This document shows positions 23,596-31,056 of a stretch of DNA of 33,814 nucleotides, one piece after another. The stretch comes from Candidatus Latescibacterota bacterium (lineage in GTDB: Bacteria > Latescibacterota > UBA2968 > UBA8231): assembly GCA_022826515.1 (NCBI GenBank), contig JAJDUT010000075.1, positions 1 through 33,814 of the forward strand, written 5' to 3'. Position numbers and translations under genes: made by a program. Under the pieces are notes generated by a model, which saw nothing but the letters and a program-made list of their open reading frames with translations, was not told where the DNA came from and searched no databases. The stretch's first letter is position 1; every line of letters starts with the position of its first letter.

Positions 23596-24009
23596 ATGGA
23601 TAGCATCATTCCCATTATCGCGAATATCGTAGTATCCCCATTCTTCTTGTTCTGCCTTGGGCTCTTGGCGGCTTGGGCGATGCTGCTCTATGGGCTCTGG
23701 CAATGGCGACAGGGGCATAAGCGAACCCAAGCCTTGGTCGATCGCATAAGAGCCTTACACGCCCAAGCAGGAACGCGCCCTCGGCACCTGCCCTCGTTGG
23801 CTAGTAGCTACCATCTTTTTCCCGAAAGCATCAATTGGATGTTCAAACTCGATCGGGAACTTAACGCCCTAGAGCGCCAGCGCGGGATGCGCGTTCCCTA
23901 TAGTCGCCGGGGGTTGTCCTTGTCCGCTGGTGAGGATGTACTCAACGGTTTCAGCCGCCGGATCGAAGCGTTGGAAGGTTCTCAGAGGAGCAGTCCATCG
24001 CCGCGCTAG
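23596..24009 (+). CDS. small single-span membrane protein, unknown
   Basis: The 137-aa product has one hydrophobic span near the N-terminus (about residues 8-36, SPFFLFCLGLLAAWAMLLYG), then a charged cytoplasmic-type tail with basic and proline-rich ends. I do not recognise it. The frame is open upstream into the SDR gene, but the ATG at 23596 is chosen because the preceding residues overlap the SDR gene and are not membrane-like; AGAGG lies about ten bases ahead. It ends four bases inside the convergent antitoxin gene. Confidence 0.6.
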   Translation: MDSIIPIIANIVVSPFFLFCLGLLAAWAMLLYGLWQWRQGHKRTQALVDRIRALHAQAGTRPRHLPSLASSYHLFPESINWMFKLDRELNALERQRGMRVPYSRRGLSLSAGEDVLNGFSRRIEALEGSQRSSPSPR

Positions 24010-24281
24010 TTCTTCTCAGTTAGTCGGCCAGACAGGTACTTGTGGATGACGCTGGATAGTAGCGTCTGATAGGGGATCCCTTCTTCCCGCGCCCGCGAGT
24101 GAGCGAGATTGAAGTCGCGTTCCGTCATGCGCAAATTCACTCGCCGGGTCTTGTTGAACGTATTGCGGGCCGCCTGACGTGCCTTTTGGAGTTCGCGTTC
24201 AGCTCCAGATGCGGAGCGGAGCTGGCCCCGCTCGAACCCATCGAGAATTTCCCGCTCTTCTGCGCTCATTTTGTCCTTCAC
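24006..24281 (-). CDS. CopG/BrnA-like antitoxin (COG5304 type)
   Basis: The 91-aa protein has the antitoxin pattern I know from COG5304 families: an acidic N-terminus (MSAEEREILDGFERGQL), a helical linker with ARNTFNKTRRVNLRMTERD, then EGIPYQTLLSSVIHKYLSGRL. The last part is a ribbon-helix-helix-like DNA-binding or dimerisation segment. The GTG start at 24281 has AAGGAG six bases ahead; an internal ATG at 24269 is an alternative. The toxin normally encoded just upstream is reduced to a fragment whose stop overlaps this GTG by four bases, so the antitoxin may be an orphan. It could still repress its own promoter or neutralise a related toxin elsewhere. Confidence 0.75.
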   Translation of the reverse strand: MKDKMSAEEREILDGFERGQLRSASGAERELQKARQAARNTFNKTRRVNLRMTERDFNLAHSRAREEGIPYQTLLSSVIHKYLSGRLTEKN

Positions 24282-24391
24282 GATGGTCTCCTTCTCTTAT
24301 AATCGCGCGTCGCCTTGCGGCTGGGAATGATCGTCTTCAGGAATCGCGTGCCGTCCGCCTCTGTCACGAAAGGGACGAGGTGGCAGATCAC
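24278..24391 (-). pseudogene. C-terminal stump of the partner toxin (BrnT/DUF4258-like)
   Basis: Read on the minus strand, this stretch encodes VICHLVPFVTEADGT, then FLKTIIPSRKATRDYKRR and a stop. This is the typical end of toxins paired with COG5304 antitoxins, which usually run LVPFVE...FLKTIIPSRKATRDYL. Complete toxins have about 90 aa; only the last 37 codons are recognisable. The upstream part is replaced by the 3' end of the serine hydrolase gene, whose TGA (24390-24388) lies inside it. The TGA of the fragment overlaps the antitoxin GTG (GTGA), preserving the original coupling. A toxic product is not expected. Confidence 0.6.
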
Positions 24392-25641
24392 GGCCCGTAG
24401 TTGACCCGCCACTTGCTCAAATCCGGTCGGTGCGCCCGCTTTCGCTCCAACTCGTACGCGTAGATAACTCGGCCTAGTTCGGCCAAAAACGGCAGCCCCA
24501 CCTCGTCGTACTCGTAGGCCCCGTCGTTAAAAATGCCGTTCTCGTTTACTAGCACCACGGCTGTTAGCAAAAACTCGACCCCGTGCTCGAAATCGACGAT
24601 ATAGGCGTTGTCCGTCACATATCCGTAAGCCAATCCCACCTTGTTGAAAATCCGTACCGAGTCGGGCATGGGTTCCTTGTTGTCGCCGAATAGGAAGAAC
24701 TTTACATAGCTATCGTAGTACTTTTCCGGGTCGTATTGGGGATGGGGACACTCGCGCGGCAACATGGACATGGCGCGATAGAGGAAGCGGTAGTCGTCGG
24801 GCCGCAGGGCGAAGCGCCGCTCTGCGGGCAACTCCTCGGGGAAAAACACCGCCATGAGCAGGTCTTGTAACACTTTCACCGACATGTAGTTCGATCCGGC
24901 GAAATCCTTGGGCGCGGCCACCAACTCCCCGTTTTGGATGTGTCCCTCGCCCTTGGGAATCGGCGCGGGCGCGCGCCACGTATGCGGATTGACCAGCATG
25001 GGCTGCTGGTAGAGGACTTGGTCGCCTCGGTAAAACGCCAGCGGATTCGTATGCCGGTTTTCCTCGGGCGAGCGCACGATGGCGAGCCGGTGCGTCAGGC
25101 GCACATCCCGGTAGCCCTTCTCCCACAGCCCTTCGTTCATTCGCCGCTGCCCCACAAACTCGTAGAGCCGGTTGTACGCGTCGTTGTCGCTGACGGCGAA
25201 GAGCTTGCGGATGTAGTGGGCGATGGTGGGCAGTCCATCGGGTGCGGTTGGATCTTCGCGCACCGCGGTCTGGCCGCTGTACGCGCTGTCAATGCGGACG
25301 GGCGTACGCCGGTCCACGCCCACAATGCCCAATTGATTGAGCTTCTCCAACGCCAGCAGGGCACCCGCTAGCTTGATTGTGCTCGCCGGATAAAAATAAC
25401 CCTCGGGATTGACGCGGTACTCGTGCCGGGTGAAATGCGGTCGGTTGGCGGCGTCGCGGTCGATTTGCGTGTAGAGGATCTGCACCTCGTGCTTAGCCGC
25501 AGCCGCGAGCACGGGCGCGCAGATGGGATTGGGGCGCAACAAGGATTCGAGCAAGGTTCCTCCGTCGCCGCGGACCGCAGCGGGATAGATGCAGGTTGCA
25601 AAAACCGCGATCGCTGCCGCGACGACTCCATGTTTAGGCAT
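24388..25641 (-). CDS. exported serine hydrolase, class A beta-lactamase-like
   Basis: The 417-aa protein starts with a signal peptide (MPKHGVVAAAIAVFATCIYPAA) and carries the three class-A/penicillin-binding motifs: S87-T-I-K90 in YPASTIKLA, S151-D-N153 in FAVSDNDAYN, and K334-V-G in NKVGLAYGYVTD. The last of these takes the place of the KTG triad. The family includes beta-lactamases and related hydrolases. The protein is longer than a classic class A enzyme (about 290 aa), with an insertion between the SDN and K-x-G motifs. It is thus a related hydrolase, not a proven resistance enzyme. The ATG at 25641 is chosen because the signal peptide follows; an open frame continues upstream to 25821 without meaning. 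It ends inside the toxin stump. Confidence 0.82.
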   Translation of the reverse strand: MPKHGVVAAAIAVFATCIYPAAVRGDGGTLLESLLRPNPICAPVLAAAAKHEVQILYTQIDRDAANRPHFTRHEYRVNPEGYFYPASTIKLAGALLALEKLNQLGIVGVDRRTPVRIDSAYSGQTAVREDPTAPDGLPTIAHYIRKLFAVSDNDAYNRLYEFVGQRRMNEGLWEKGYRDVRLTHRLAIVRSPEENRHTNPLAFYRGDQVLYQQPMLVNPHTWRAPAPIPKGEGHIQNGELVAAPKDFAGSNYMSVKVLQDLLMAVFFPEELPAERRFALRPDDYRFLYRAMSMLPRECPHPQYDPEKYYDSYVKFFLFGDNKEPMPDSVRIFNKVGLAYGYVTDNAYIVDFEHGVEFLLTAVVLVNENGIFNDGAYEYDEVGLPFLAELGRVIYAYELERKRAHRPDLSKWRVNYGP

Positions 25642-25693
25642 GTGCGATTCCGTGTAAAAACGCCTAGGACCGGAGCAAGGCAGGGCGCGGCGT

Positions 25694-26407
25694 TTATTGC
25701 GGAGGTGGCTGAGGCACGCTTTGGCTGACGGTCTCGACGAAGACGCCGCCGAAGACCCAGAGCAGCCACAAAAGCCCAAGCGAGAGGGTCGCCTTGCGCA
25801 CGGGCGCGTCGGCCAGCGCACTCAAGCCGACGCCCATGATCCCAATCTGCCACAGGTCAAAGGGATTGAGGGCCGTAAGGATCCGGCCGCCAAACGTGGC
25901 TGCGGCTTCCTCGGACAAAAAGAGGCCCAGCCCCAGATGCGCCCCAATGTCGCCGGTTGCCAGCACTAGCACCACGCGCACCACCCACTCGACGGCCACC
26001 ACCAACAGCGCATACGCTTTTACGACCAGCATTTGCCGGTAGCTGACCTCGGCTTGGAAAGCGGAGCGCGCCAGCAGCAAAAGCACGCCCCCGACCACGA
26101 CTAGTGAGAAAAAAAGCCCCACTGGGACCACCATCCAGCCATGCGCTTGGAGCGCCTCTGCTTGCTGCCGCTCGGCCTCGTCCAAGCCCTCTAGCTGCTC
26201 TTGAACAGCCGGTGCTCCCACGTCGAGGGTCAGGTTATAGCAGCCAACTCCCACCGCGCAAACCAAGAGGACTGGCAGCAGCCAATCGTGGGCGCTCTCT
26301 TGGCCGCGCACCGCGGCAAAAGCTGTGCTCGGCGCGTAAAAAACGCGCTGCATCCGCGCGAAAAGGCTTAGGTCTTCGGCGGCAAACCCCGGTCCGGTTG
26401 CGCTCAT
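25694..26407 (-). CDS. YIP1-family integral membrane protein
   Basis: The 237-aa protein begins with an amphipathic region (LSLFARMQRVFYAPSTAFAAVRG) that matches the entry motif of bacterial YIP1 proteins, which read FxxP...F..V. Five probable membrane spans follow: DWLLPVLLVCAVGVGCY, VVPVGLFFSLVVVGGVLLLL, a span with LLVVAVEWVVRVVLVLA, one with IGIMGVGLSALA, and one near the end with LGLLWLLWVFGGVF. The biochemical role of bacterial YIP1 proteins is not known. The ATG at 26407 is chosen because the preceding open frame is not membrane-like and GGAG lies upstream. It runs in the same direction as the serine hydrolase gene, 52 bases downstream. Confidence 0.8.
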   Translation of the reverse strand: MSATGPGFAAEDLSLFARMQRVFYAPSTAFAAVRGQESAHDWLLPVLLVCAVGVGCYNLTLDVGAPAVQEQLEGLDEAERQQAEALQAHGWMVVPVGLFFSLVVVGGVLLLLARSAFQAEVSYRQMLVVKAYALLVVAVEWVVRVVLVLATGDIGAHLGLGLFLSEEAAATFGGRILTALNPFDLWQIGIMGVGLSALADAPVRKATLSLGLLWLLWVFGGVFVETVSQSVPQPPPQ

Positions 26408-26791
26408 GGGCCGTTTATCTCCATTAGTGCGACGTGGATGGACGGGATAAACGAGATGGAGGCCGTCTATCCCTTTGAATTCCTTTAATATAGAGGCCGC
26501 AGTGCCAATGCCAAACGAAGGATTGGAGGAGCAGGGGTGGGTTGGACGGCCCAGCGGCGGCAAATTAGCTGCTTGTGCTGCGGCTGAGATTGCCTATATT
26601 TACCCCATCGTTTGTCTCTGCAATAGTTGTAGGGGCGTTTATGGACCGCGTTGGCAGTCGTTCGGATCCGCGTAAGATTCCTACCCCCGGGCCTGATGTA
26701 GTTTTCCTACCGAAAAGCCTGAAGCAGTAGATTCCTACTCAAAGTTATTCGCACGTTCTGCTCTAACCGCACATTGCAAAGGATTTTACCC
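26408..26791. other. 384-base gene-free region with cold-shock leader
   Basis: No supportable gene. It holds the start region of the minus-strand YIP1 gene and the long leader of the cold-shock gene. Between 26680 and 26740 the motif TTCCTAC recurs three times and pairs locally with GTAG, which would allow small hairpins in the leader RNA. This is the kind of leader that cold-shock mRNAs use, but no specific motif is recognised. Confidence 0.5.
26573..26600 (+). promoter_or_regulatory. candidate promoter of the cold-shock gene
   Basis: TTGTGC (26573-26578) and TATATT (26595-26600) are 16 bases apart. Transcription would begin near 26607, leaving a leader of about 185 bases, in line with long leaders of cspA-type mRNAs. 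Confidence 0.35.
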
Positions 26792-27001
26792 ATGGCAGAT
26801 CGCGAGAAGGGAACCGTAAAATGGTTCAACGACGCGAAGGGCTTCGGATTTATCGAGCGCGAGAACGGCGAAGATGTCTTCGTCCACCACAGCGCGATCC
26901 GGGCCGAGGGTTTCCGCACCTTGTCCGACGGGCAGCAGGTGGAGTTTGAAGTCGTTCAGGGCAAGAAAGGCCCGGCGGCTGAGAGCGTCGTAGCACTATA
27001 G
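26792..27001 (+). CDS. cold-shock protein (CspA family)
   Basis: The 69-aa protein is a single cold-shock domain. It has [16 protein letters not shown] with RNP1 (residues 16-22) and DVFVHHSAI with RNP2 (29-33), ending in the usual [18 protein letters not shown]. It binds single-stranded nucleic acids and melts RNA structure. The ATG at 26792 has AAAGGA eight bases ahead. A strong terminator 20 bases after the stop separates it from the RRM gene. Confidence 0.95.
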   Translation: MADREKGTVKWFNDAKGFGFIERENGEDVFVHHSAIRAEGFRTLSDGQQVEFEVVQGKKGPAAESVVAL

Positions 27002-27020
27002 GCTTTGGTCTCATAAGTGC

Positions 27021-27061
27021 AAAAGGGGGTGATGTACACTGCATCACTCCCTTTTATTTTT
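27021..27061 (+). terminator. intrinsic terminator after the cold-shock gene
   Basis: A 14-bp stem (27021-27034 pairing with 27042-27055, one G-U pair) with a seven-base loop is followed by ATTTTT. The A/T-rich base of the stem and T-tract fit a rho-independent terminator. The RRM gene starts only ten bases beyond, so part of its expression may depend on read-through. Confidence 0.85.
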
Positions 27062-27070
27062 GGAGTTTAG

Positions 27071-27337
27071 ATGAAGATTCGCGTTGATAATCTAGCTACT
27101 GAAGTAACCGAGGACGACCTCCGCACGCTGTTTGAGCTGTTCGGAGCTGTCGCCGCGGCCACCATTGATCCGCGCCGTCGCTGGGGCCAAATCGACATGC
27201 CCAGCAAGGCCGCGGCCCGCGAGGCCATCGACATGCTCAACGGGCAAAATCTCAAGGGCCTTGACATGGTCGTCGAGGAAATGGCCGACCGGCCCACGCG
27301 CCCGCGCAGCAGGCCCCGCAGAGGCCGACGGCGCTAG
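27071..27337 (+). CDS. small RRM-type RNA-binding protein with arginine-rich tail
   Basis: The 88-aa protein matches a minimal RRM. RNP2-like IRVDNL (residues 3-8) leads to the helix TEDDLRTLFELFGAV, a short RNP1-like strand RWGQIDM (about 37-43), the helix KAAAREAIDMLNG and QNLKGLDMVVEE. The tail (from about 74) is arginine-rich (RPRSRPRRGRRR). RNP1 lacks the usual aromatic pair (normally GFGFV), so binding may be weak or altered. The start ATG has GGAG seven bases ahead. It lies directly after the cold-shock terminator, and the two may form a cold-responsive RNA-handling pair. The stop is only three bases from the convergent ABC gene. Confidence 0.85.
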   Translation: MKIRVDNLATEVTEDDLRTLFELFGAVAAATIDPRRRWGQIDMPSKAAAREAIDMLNGQNLKGLDMVVEEMADRPTRPRSRPRRGRRR

Positions 27338-27340
27338 CCC

Positions 27341-29116
27341 TTACTCGTACCACTGAGCTTGTAGGCTAAACAAGCGGCTGTACTCGCCGCCTTTGTGCAT
27401 CAATGCCTCGTGCGTCCCTTGCTCGATGATCTGTCCGTTTTTGAGCACGAGGATTCGGTCGGCGGCGCGGGCCGCGCCCAGCCGGTGCGAGATCATCACC
27501 GAAGCCTTGCCTTTGGTCATCTCCCCGAAGCGCCGATAAACCTCGGCCTCGGCCTTGGGATCGAGCGCGGCCGTCGGCTCATCCAACACCACGAACTCAG
27601 CTTCTCGTGCCAGCGCCCGGGCCGTGGCCAGCTTCTGCCACTCACCCGTAGATAAGTCAGCCCCTCCTAGTTCCTTGCCCAGCAGGGCCTCGTACTGACC
27701 GGGCAACTCGGCGATAAACGACGCGGCACCCGCTAGCTCAGCCGCCCGCTCGACAGAAATCGCTTGTCCCAAAGCCCCAAAGGCGATGTTGTCGCGCACG
27801 GGAAATTGGAAGCGCACAAAGTCTTGAAAAACCGCGGCAAAGAGCTGCCTGACCCGCTCTTGAGGATAGGCCAAAAGCGGCTTGTCCCCGAGCAAGACCC
27901 GTCCGCCCGTCGGCTGGTACAGCCCCATCATCAGCTTGACCAAGGTCGTCTTGCCGGCCCCGTTTTCGCCAACTAGCGCGATGCGCTCCCCCGGCCGGAT
28001 CTCTAGGTCGATGCCTGCGAGCACGAGGTCGCCGTCTGGATAGTGGAAGGACACCTGCTCAAAGCGCAACGGCCGGTTTCTTAGGTCTTGGCCTGCGTCC
28101 GCAGCCCCTGGGGATGCCTGGGGTGCCGTCAGGTCGAGGAATTCGTAGAGATCTCCTAGATACAGCGACTCCTCGTGCAGGGTGTTCAAGGAGCGCATGA
28201 TCCCGCCGAGCTGCCAAGAAAACTGCTGCACGGCCCGCGCCAACATGCCGTACTGGCCGATGGTGAGCTGTGCGCCGGCGACCAACCAGACGAGGATCGT
28301 CAGGCAGCCGACGTATCCCCAGCCGCCGATGCTGGAGGTCAGCCCGCCGAGCCAAGCCCGCTTGGCCTCCAGCCCGCGACGTTCTAGGGCCAGCGCGACG
28401 GCTTTGTCGCGCCAGGTGTCGAGCAAGTGGTTGCGCAGGGTGAAGAGCCGCACCTCCATGGCTTGTTCGCGCTCGGTCAGCAATTCGCGGAAATAGGATG
28501 TCTCGCGGTATTGCGGCGTGCGTTCGCGATAGACGTAGTGCGTCTTCTTGCTAATCCACATCATCACCAACACCCCAGGGACGGAGCCGATCAAGGTCAG
28601 CGGCCCCAAGGCCCAATGCCCGGTCAGCAGCACGCCGACGACCGCGGCCATCCCCCCCAAGGTGCCGACCGTGTCTAGCGCCACGTTGAGCAGGCTGAGG
28701 AGCCGGCCGCTCAGGTCTTCGTTGGCCCGCTTGAGTGCGTCGTAGAACGCGGGATGCTCGAAGTGGACTAACTCGACCTTCTGCACCTTGTCCACGACTT
28801 GCCGCTGTAAGCGCACGCTGACTCGGTCTTGGACATCTGTCTGCAAGACCGCCCGCACCATATCGAGTAGCATGTGGGTGAAGAGCGTGGCGAAAAAGCC
28901 GCCGACCCAAGGCAGGGTCTGTAAAAAAGCCGCGCGGCCACCGCCCAGCCCGGCGGCGAGCTGATCGACGATTCGCCCGGTGAGCCACAGCTCCACGGCC
29001 GGCAGCAGCGAGCCGATCAGCACGAGGATGGCCAGCCCACCCGTTCCCCAAGGATGGACGCGGAGCACCTCTTTGAGGAGGGTGGGCAAGAGGCGTATCG
29101 CGCTCAGTCGCTTCAC
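27341..29116 (-). CDS. ABC exporter half, permease-ATPase fusion (second gene)
   Basis: The 591-aa protein joins an N-terminal six-span permease domain (about 1-325) to a nucleotide-binding domain. The latter has Walker A VGENGAGKTTLVKL (near 384), a signature of the form LSTGEWQKLATARAL, Walker B FVVLDEPTAALDP (near 509) and the H-loop ISHRLGAA. The signature replaces the second G of LSGGQ. The order is that of MsbA-like type IV exporters. It starts at GTG 29116, with AGGAGG four bases ahead and a four-base GTGA overlap with the stop of the upstream half, so the two are translated together and probably form a heterodimer. The exported substrate is unknown. An earlier in-frame GTG (29137) is less likely. 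Confidence 0.9.
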   Translation of the reverse strand: MKRLSAIRLLPTLLKEVLRVHPWGTGGLAILVLIGSLLPAVELWLTGRIVDQLAAGLGGGRAAFLQTLPWVGGFFATLFTHMLLDMVRAVLQTDVQDRVSVRLQRQVVDKVQKVELVHFEHPAFYDALKRANEDLSGRLLSLLNVALDTVGTLGGMAAVVGVLLTGHWALGPLTLIGSVPGVLVMMWISKKTHYVYRERTPQYRETSYFRELLTEREQAMEVRLFTLRNHLLDTWRDKAVALALERRGLEAKRAWLGGLTSSIGGWGYVGCLTILVWLVAGAQLTIGQYGMLARAVQQFSWQLGGIMRSLNTLHEESLYLGDLYEFLDLTAPQASPGAADAGQDLRNRPLRFEQVSFHYPDGDLVLAGIDLEIRPGERIALVGENGAGKTTLVKLMMGLYQPTGGRVLLGDKPLLAYPQERVRQLFAAVFQDFVRFQFPVRDNIAFGALGQAISVERAAELAGAASFIAELPGQYEALLGKELGGADLSTGEWQKLATARALAREAEFVVLDEPTAALDPKAEAEVYRRFGEMTKGKASVMISHRLGAARAADRILVLKNGQIIEQGTHEALMHKGGEYSRLFSLQAQWYE

Positions 29117-30921
29117 GGTGCCTCCTGTTGGTACCACTGCGCCTGCAGGGAAAACATGCGCGCGTATTCTCCACGGCGCTGCATCAGTTCAGCGTGCGTC
29201 CCCTCCTCCAATACTCGGCCCTGGCTCAGGACCAAAATCCGGTCGGCCACCCGCGCCGAGGCCATGCGGTGCGAGACGAAGACCGCGGACTTGCCTTCGC
29301 TCAGGGCCAAAAATTGGCGGAAGACCTCCAACTCGGCGCGCGGGTCGAGGGCCGCGGTCGGCTCGTCGAATACGAGGACTTGGGCGTCGCGGAAGTACGC
29401 GCGCGACAGGGCCAACTTTTGCCACTGTCCGCGCGATAGATCCTGCCCGCCCTCGAAGTAGCGGCCTAGCGTGGTGTCGTAGCGCTCGGCTAGGGACTCG
29501 ATTAGCAGTGCGCTGCCGCCCGCGGTTGCGGCCCGCTCCACTCGGGCTTGGTTGGCGAGGGCTTCGGCCTGGCCATAGCCGATGTTTTCGCGCGCGGTGC
29601 GCTGGTATTGCACGAAGTCTTGGAAGACCGCGGCGCAGCGCTGGCGCAAGACCTGCGGGTCGATTTCGCGGCCGTCCACTCCGTTGTAGAGGACGCGCCC
29701 CGCGCTCGGCTGATACAGCCCTAAAAGCAGCTTGATTAGGGTTGTCTTGCCGGCCCCGTTTTCGCCCACTAGCGCGAGTTTTTCCCCGGGCCTAAGCCGC
29801 AGATTGACCCCGCTGAGCACGAGTGGCCCGTCGCCATAGGCAAACTCCGCGTCTTCAATCGCGATGTCCAATGGCGCGCTCGGCAGGACTGTTTGGCCCT
29901 CCGGCTCGGGGGGCGACTCGACGAAGTCGCGCAAGTCGCGGATGTGGAGCGTTTGCTCAAAGACGTCGCCCATCTGGCGCAGCAGTTGGAAGAGCGTGCC
30001 TTGGAAGCGCGTGATGGCCTCGGCGAGGGCGAAAAAGCCCCCCAAGGTCAGGGTGCCATAGGTGGCTTGGTAGAGCAAGATGACCAGCGATAAGAGCGCC
30101 GAGCTGATGCCGCTCAGCCGCCCGCCGAACATGTAGCGCTGCTGGCGCAGGGTCAGCCGCAGGCGCTGCTGCCGGAGCGTTTGCGCCACCCCCTCCCAGG
30201 TGCGGACGAGGAGATCGCCCAGCCCGTAGAGCCGGACTTCCTTGGCGGCGTCGCGGTCGGCCATCAGCTCGACCAAGTACTCGGCGCGGCGCTGTTCGGG
30301 CGTCTGCTGGTAAAAGAGTGCGTAGAGTTCGCGGCCCCGCCGAATTTGGGTGTAGAAAACCGGAGCCGTGCCCAAAAAGAGCACTAGCGGGATCGACCAG
30401 TGCCCGGTGGCAAACAGCGCGATTAGGGAGCACAGGACGACAAAACCTTCGAGCACGGCCGTGGCGTCGCGGAAGACGCCGTAGGCGCGGAAGTACGCAG
30501 CCTGCCGCGCCCGCTGCATGCGGTCAAAAAATTCTCGGCGCTCAAATGAGTCCAAGCCCACGCCGGCCGCTCGGCCGAGGACGCGCTCTTGTAGCTTCCA
30601 GCTAGTCTGTTCCCGTATGGCCGCGGCCGCGTGTTCCTGCACCGCATTCAGCACGGCTTCCAACATTTGCAAGCCCGCCAAGCCGGCCAGCAGGGGGACC
30701 ACGGCGACGAACTGGTCCTCGCCTTGGCCGAAGGCGGCGTGGACGGCATCGACCAGTTCCTTGATCAACAGGATGCGTCCGGCCGGCAGCAGGGCCGCTA
30801 TGAATCGCCCGCTGACGTTTAGGAGCATGGCCGTGGGTGCGCCGCGCCACAGGATGCCGGCGAACCACATGAGGACCTGGCGCACTTCGCGGGGATGAAT
30901 GTTGGGGGCGTTTTGATTCAC
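29113..30921 (-). CDS. ABC exporter half, permease-ATPase fusion (first gene)
   Basis: The 602-aa protein has the same order as its partner. The permease domain (about 1-330) includes an amphipathic early region and spans. The ATPase domain carries Walker A VGENGAGKTTLIKLL (near 387), the signature LSRGQWQKLALSRAY, Walker B VLVFDEPTAALDP (near 520) and an SHRMASA switch. Both halves keep the catalytic motifs, so neither is an obviously dead partner. The GTG start at 30921 has a GGAG about 14 bases upstream, which is a weak site. The 135-base gap to the divergent antiporter gene is AT-richer, with no distinct promoter chosen. Confidence 0.9.
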   Translation of the reverse strand: MNQNAPNIHPREVRQVLMWFAGILWRGAPTAMLLNVSGRFIAALLPAGRILLIKELVDAVHAAFGQGEDQFVAVVPLLAGLAGLQMLEAVLNAVQEHAAAAIREQTSWKLQERVLGRAAGVGLDSFERREFFDRMQRARQAAYFRAYGVFRDATAVLEGFVVLCSLIALFATGHWSIPLVLFLGTAPVFYTQIRRGRELYALFYQQTPEQRRAEYLVELMADRDAAKEVRLYGLGDLLVRTWEGVAQTLRQQRLRLTLRQQRYMFGGRLSGISSALLSLVILLYQATYGTLTLGGFFALAEAITRFQGTLFQLLRQMGDVFEQTLHIRDLRDFVESPPEPEGQTVLPSAPLDIAIEDAEFAYGDGPLVLSGVNLRLRPGEKLALVGENGAGKTTLIKLLLGLYQPSAGRVLYNGVDGREIDPQVLRQRCAAVFQDFVQYQRTARENIGYGQAEALANQARVERAATAGGSALLIESLAERYDTTLGRYFEGGQDLSRGQWQKLALSRAYFRDAQVLVFDEPTAALDPRAELEVFRQFLALSEGKSAVFVSHRMASARVADRILVLSQGRVLEEGTHAELMQRRGEYARMFSLQAQWYQQEAP

Positions 30922-31056
30922 GTTTGAGTCACCGCTCCTTCAATTAACGCACGAATGTGCACAATCACCACCCCGGTCTCTCAAGTGCGGTAGCATCCTT
31001 TTTTTCATACTCTTGTATCATCAATTAAAGCAGTCAAACGCGCCGGGACGCCGCTC

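Noticed and set aside
24710..25126. 138-codon minus-strand frame inside the serine hydrolase gene
   Set aside because: Proline/arginine-rich shadow of the real frame, which has a signal peptide and catalytic motifs.
26475..26675. Short plus-strand frame (66 codons) in the cold-shock leader
   Set aside because: No ribosome site or family pattern; the region is better explained as a leader with promoter.
28980..29735. 251-codon plus-strand frame opposite the ABC exporter genes
   Set aside because: Typical high-GC antisense frame, rich in arginine and proline; both genes below it are certain.
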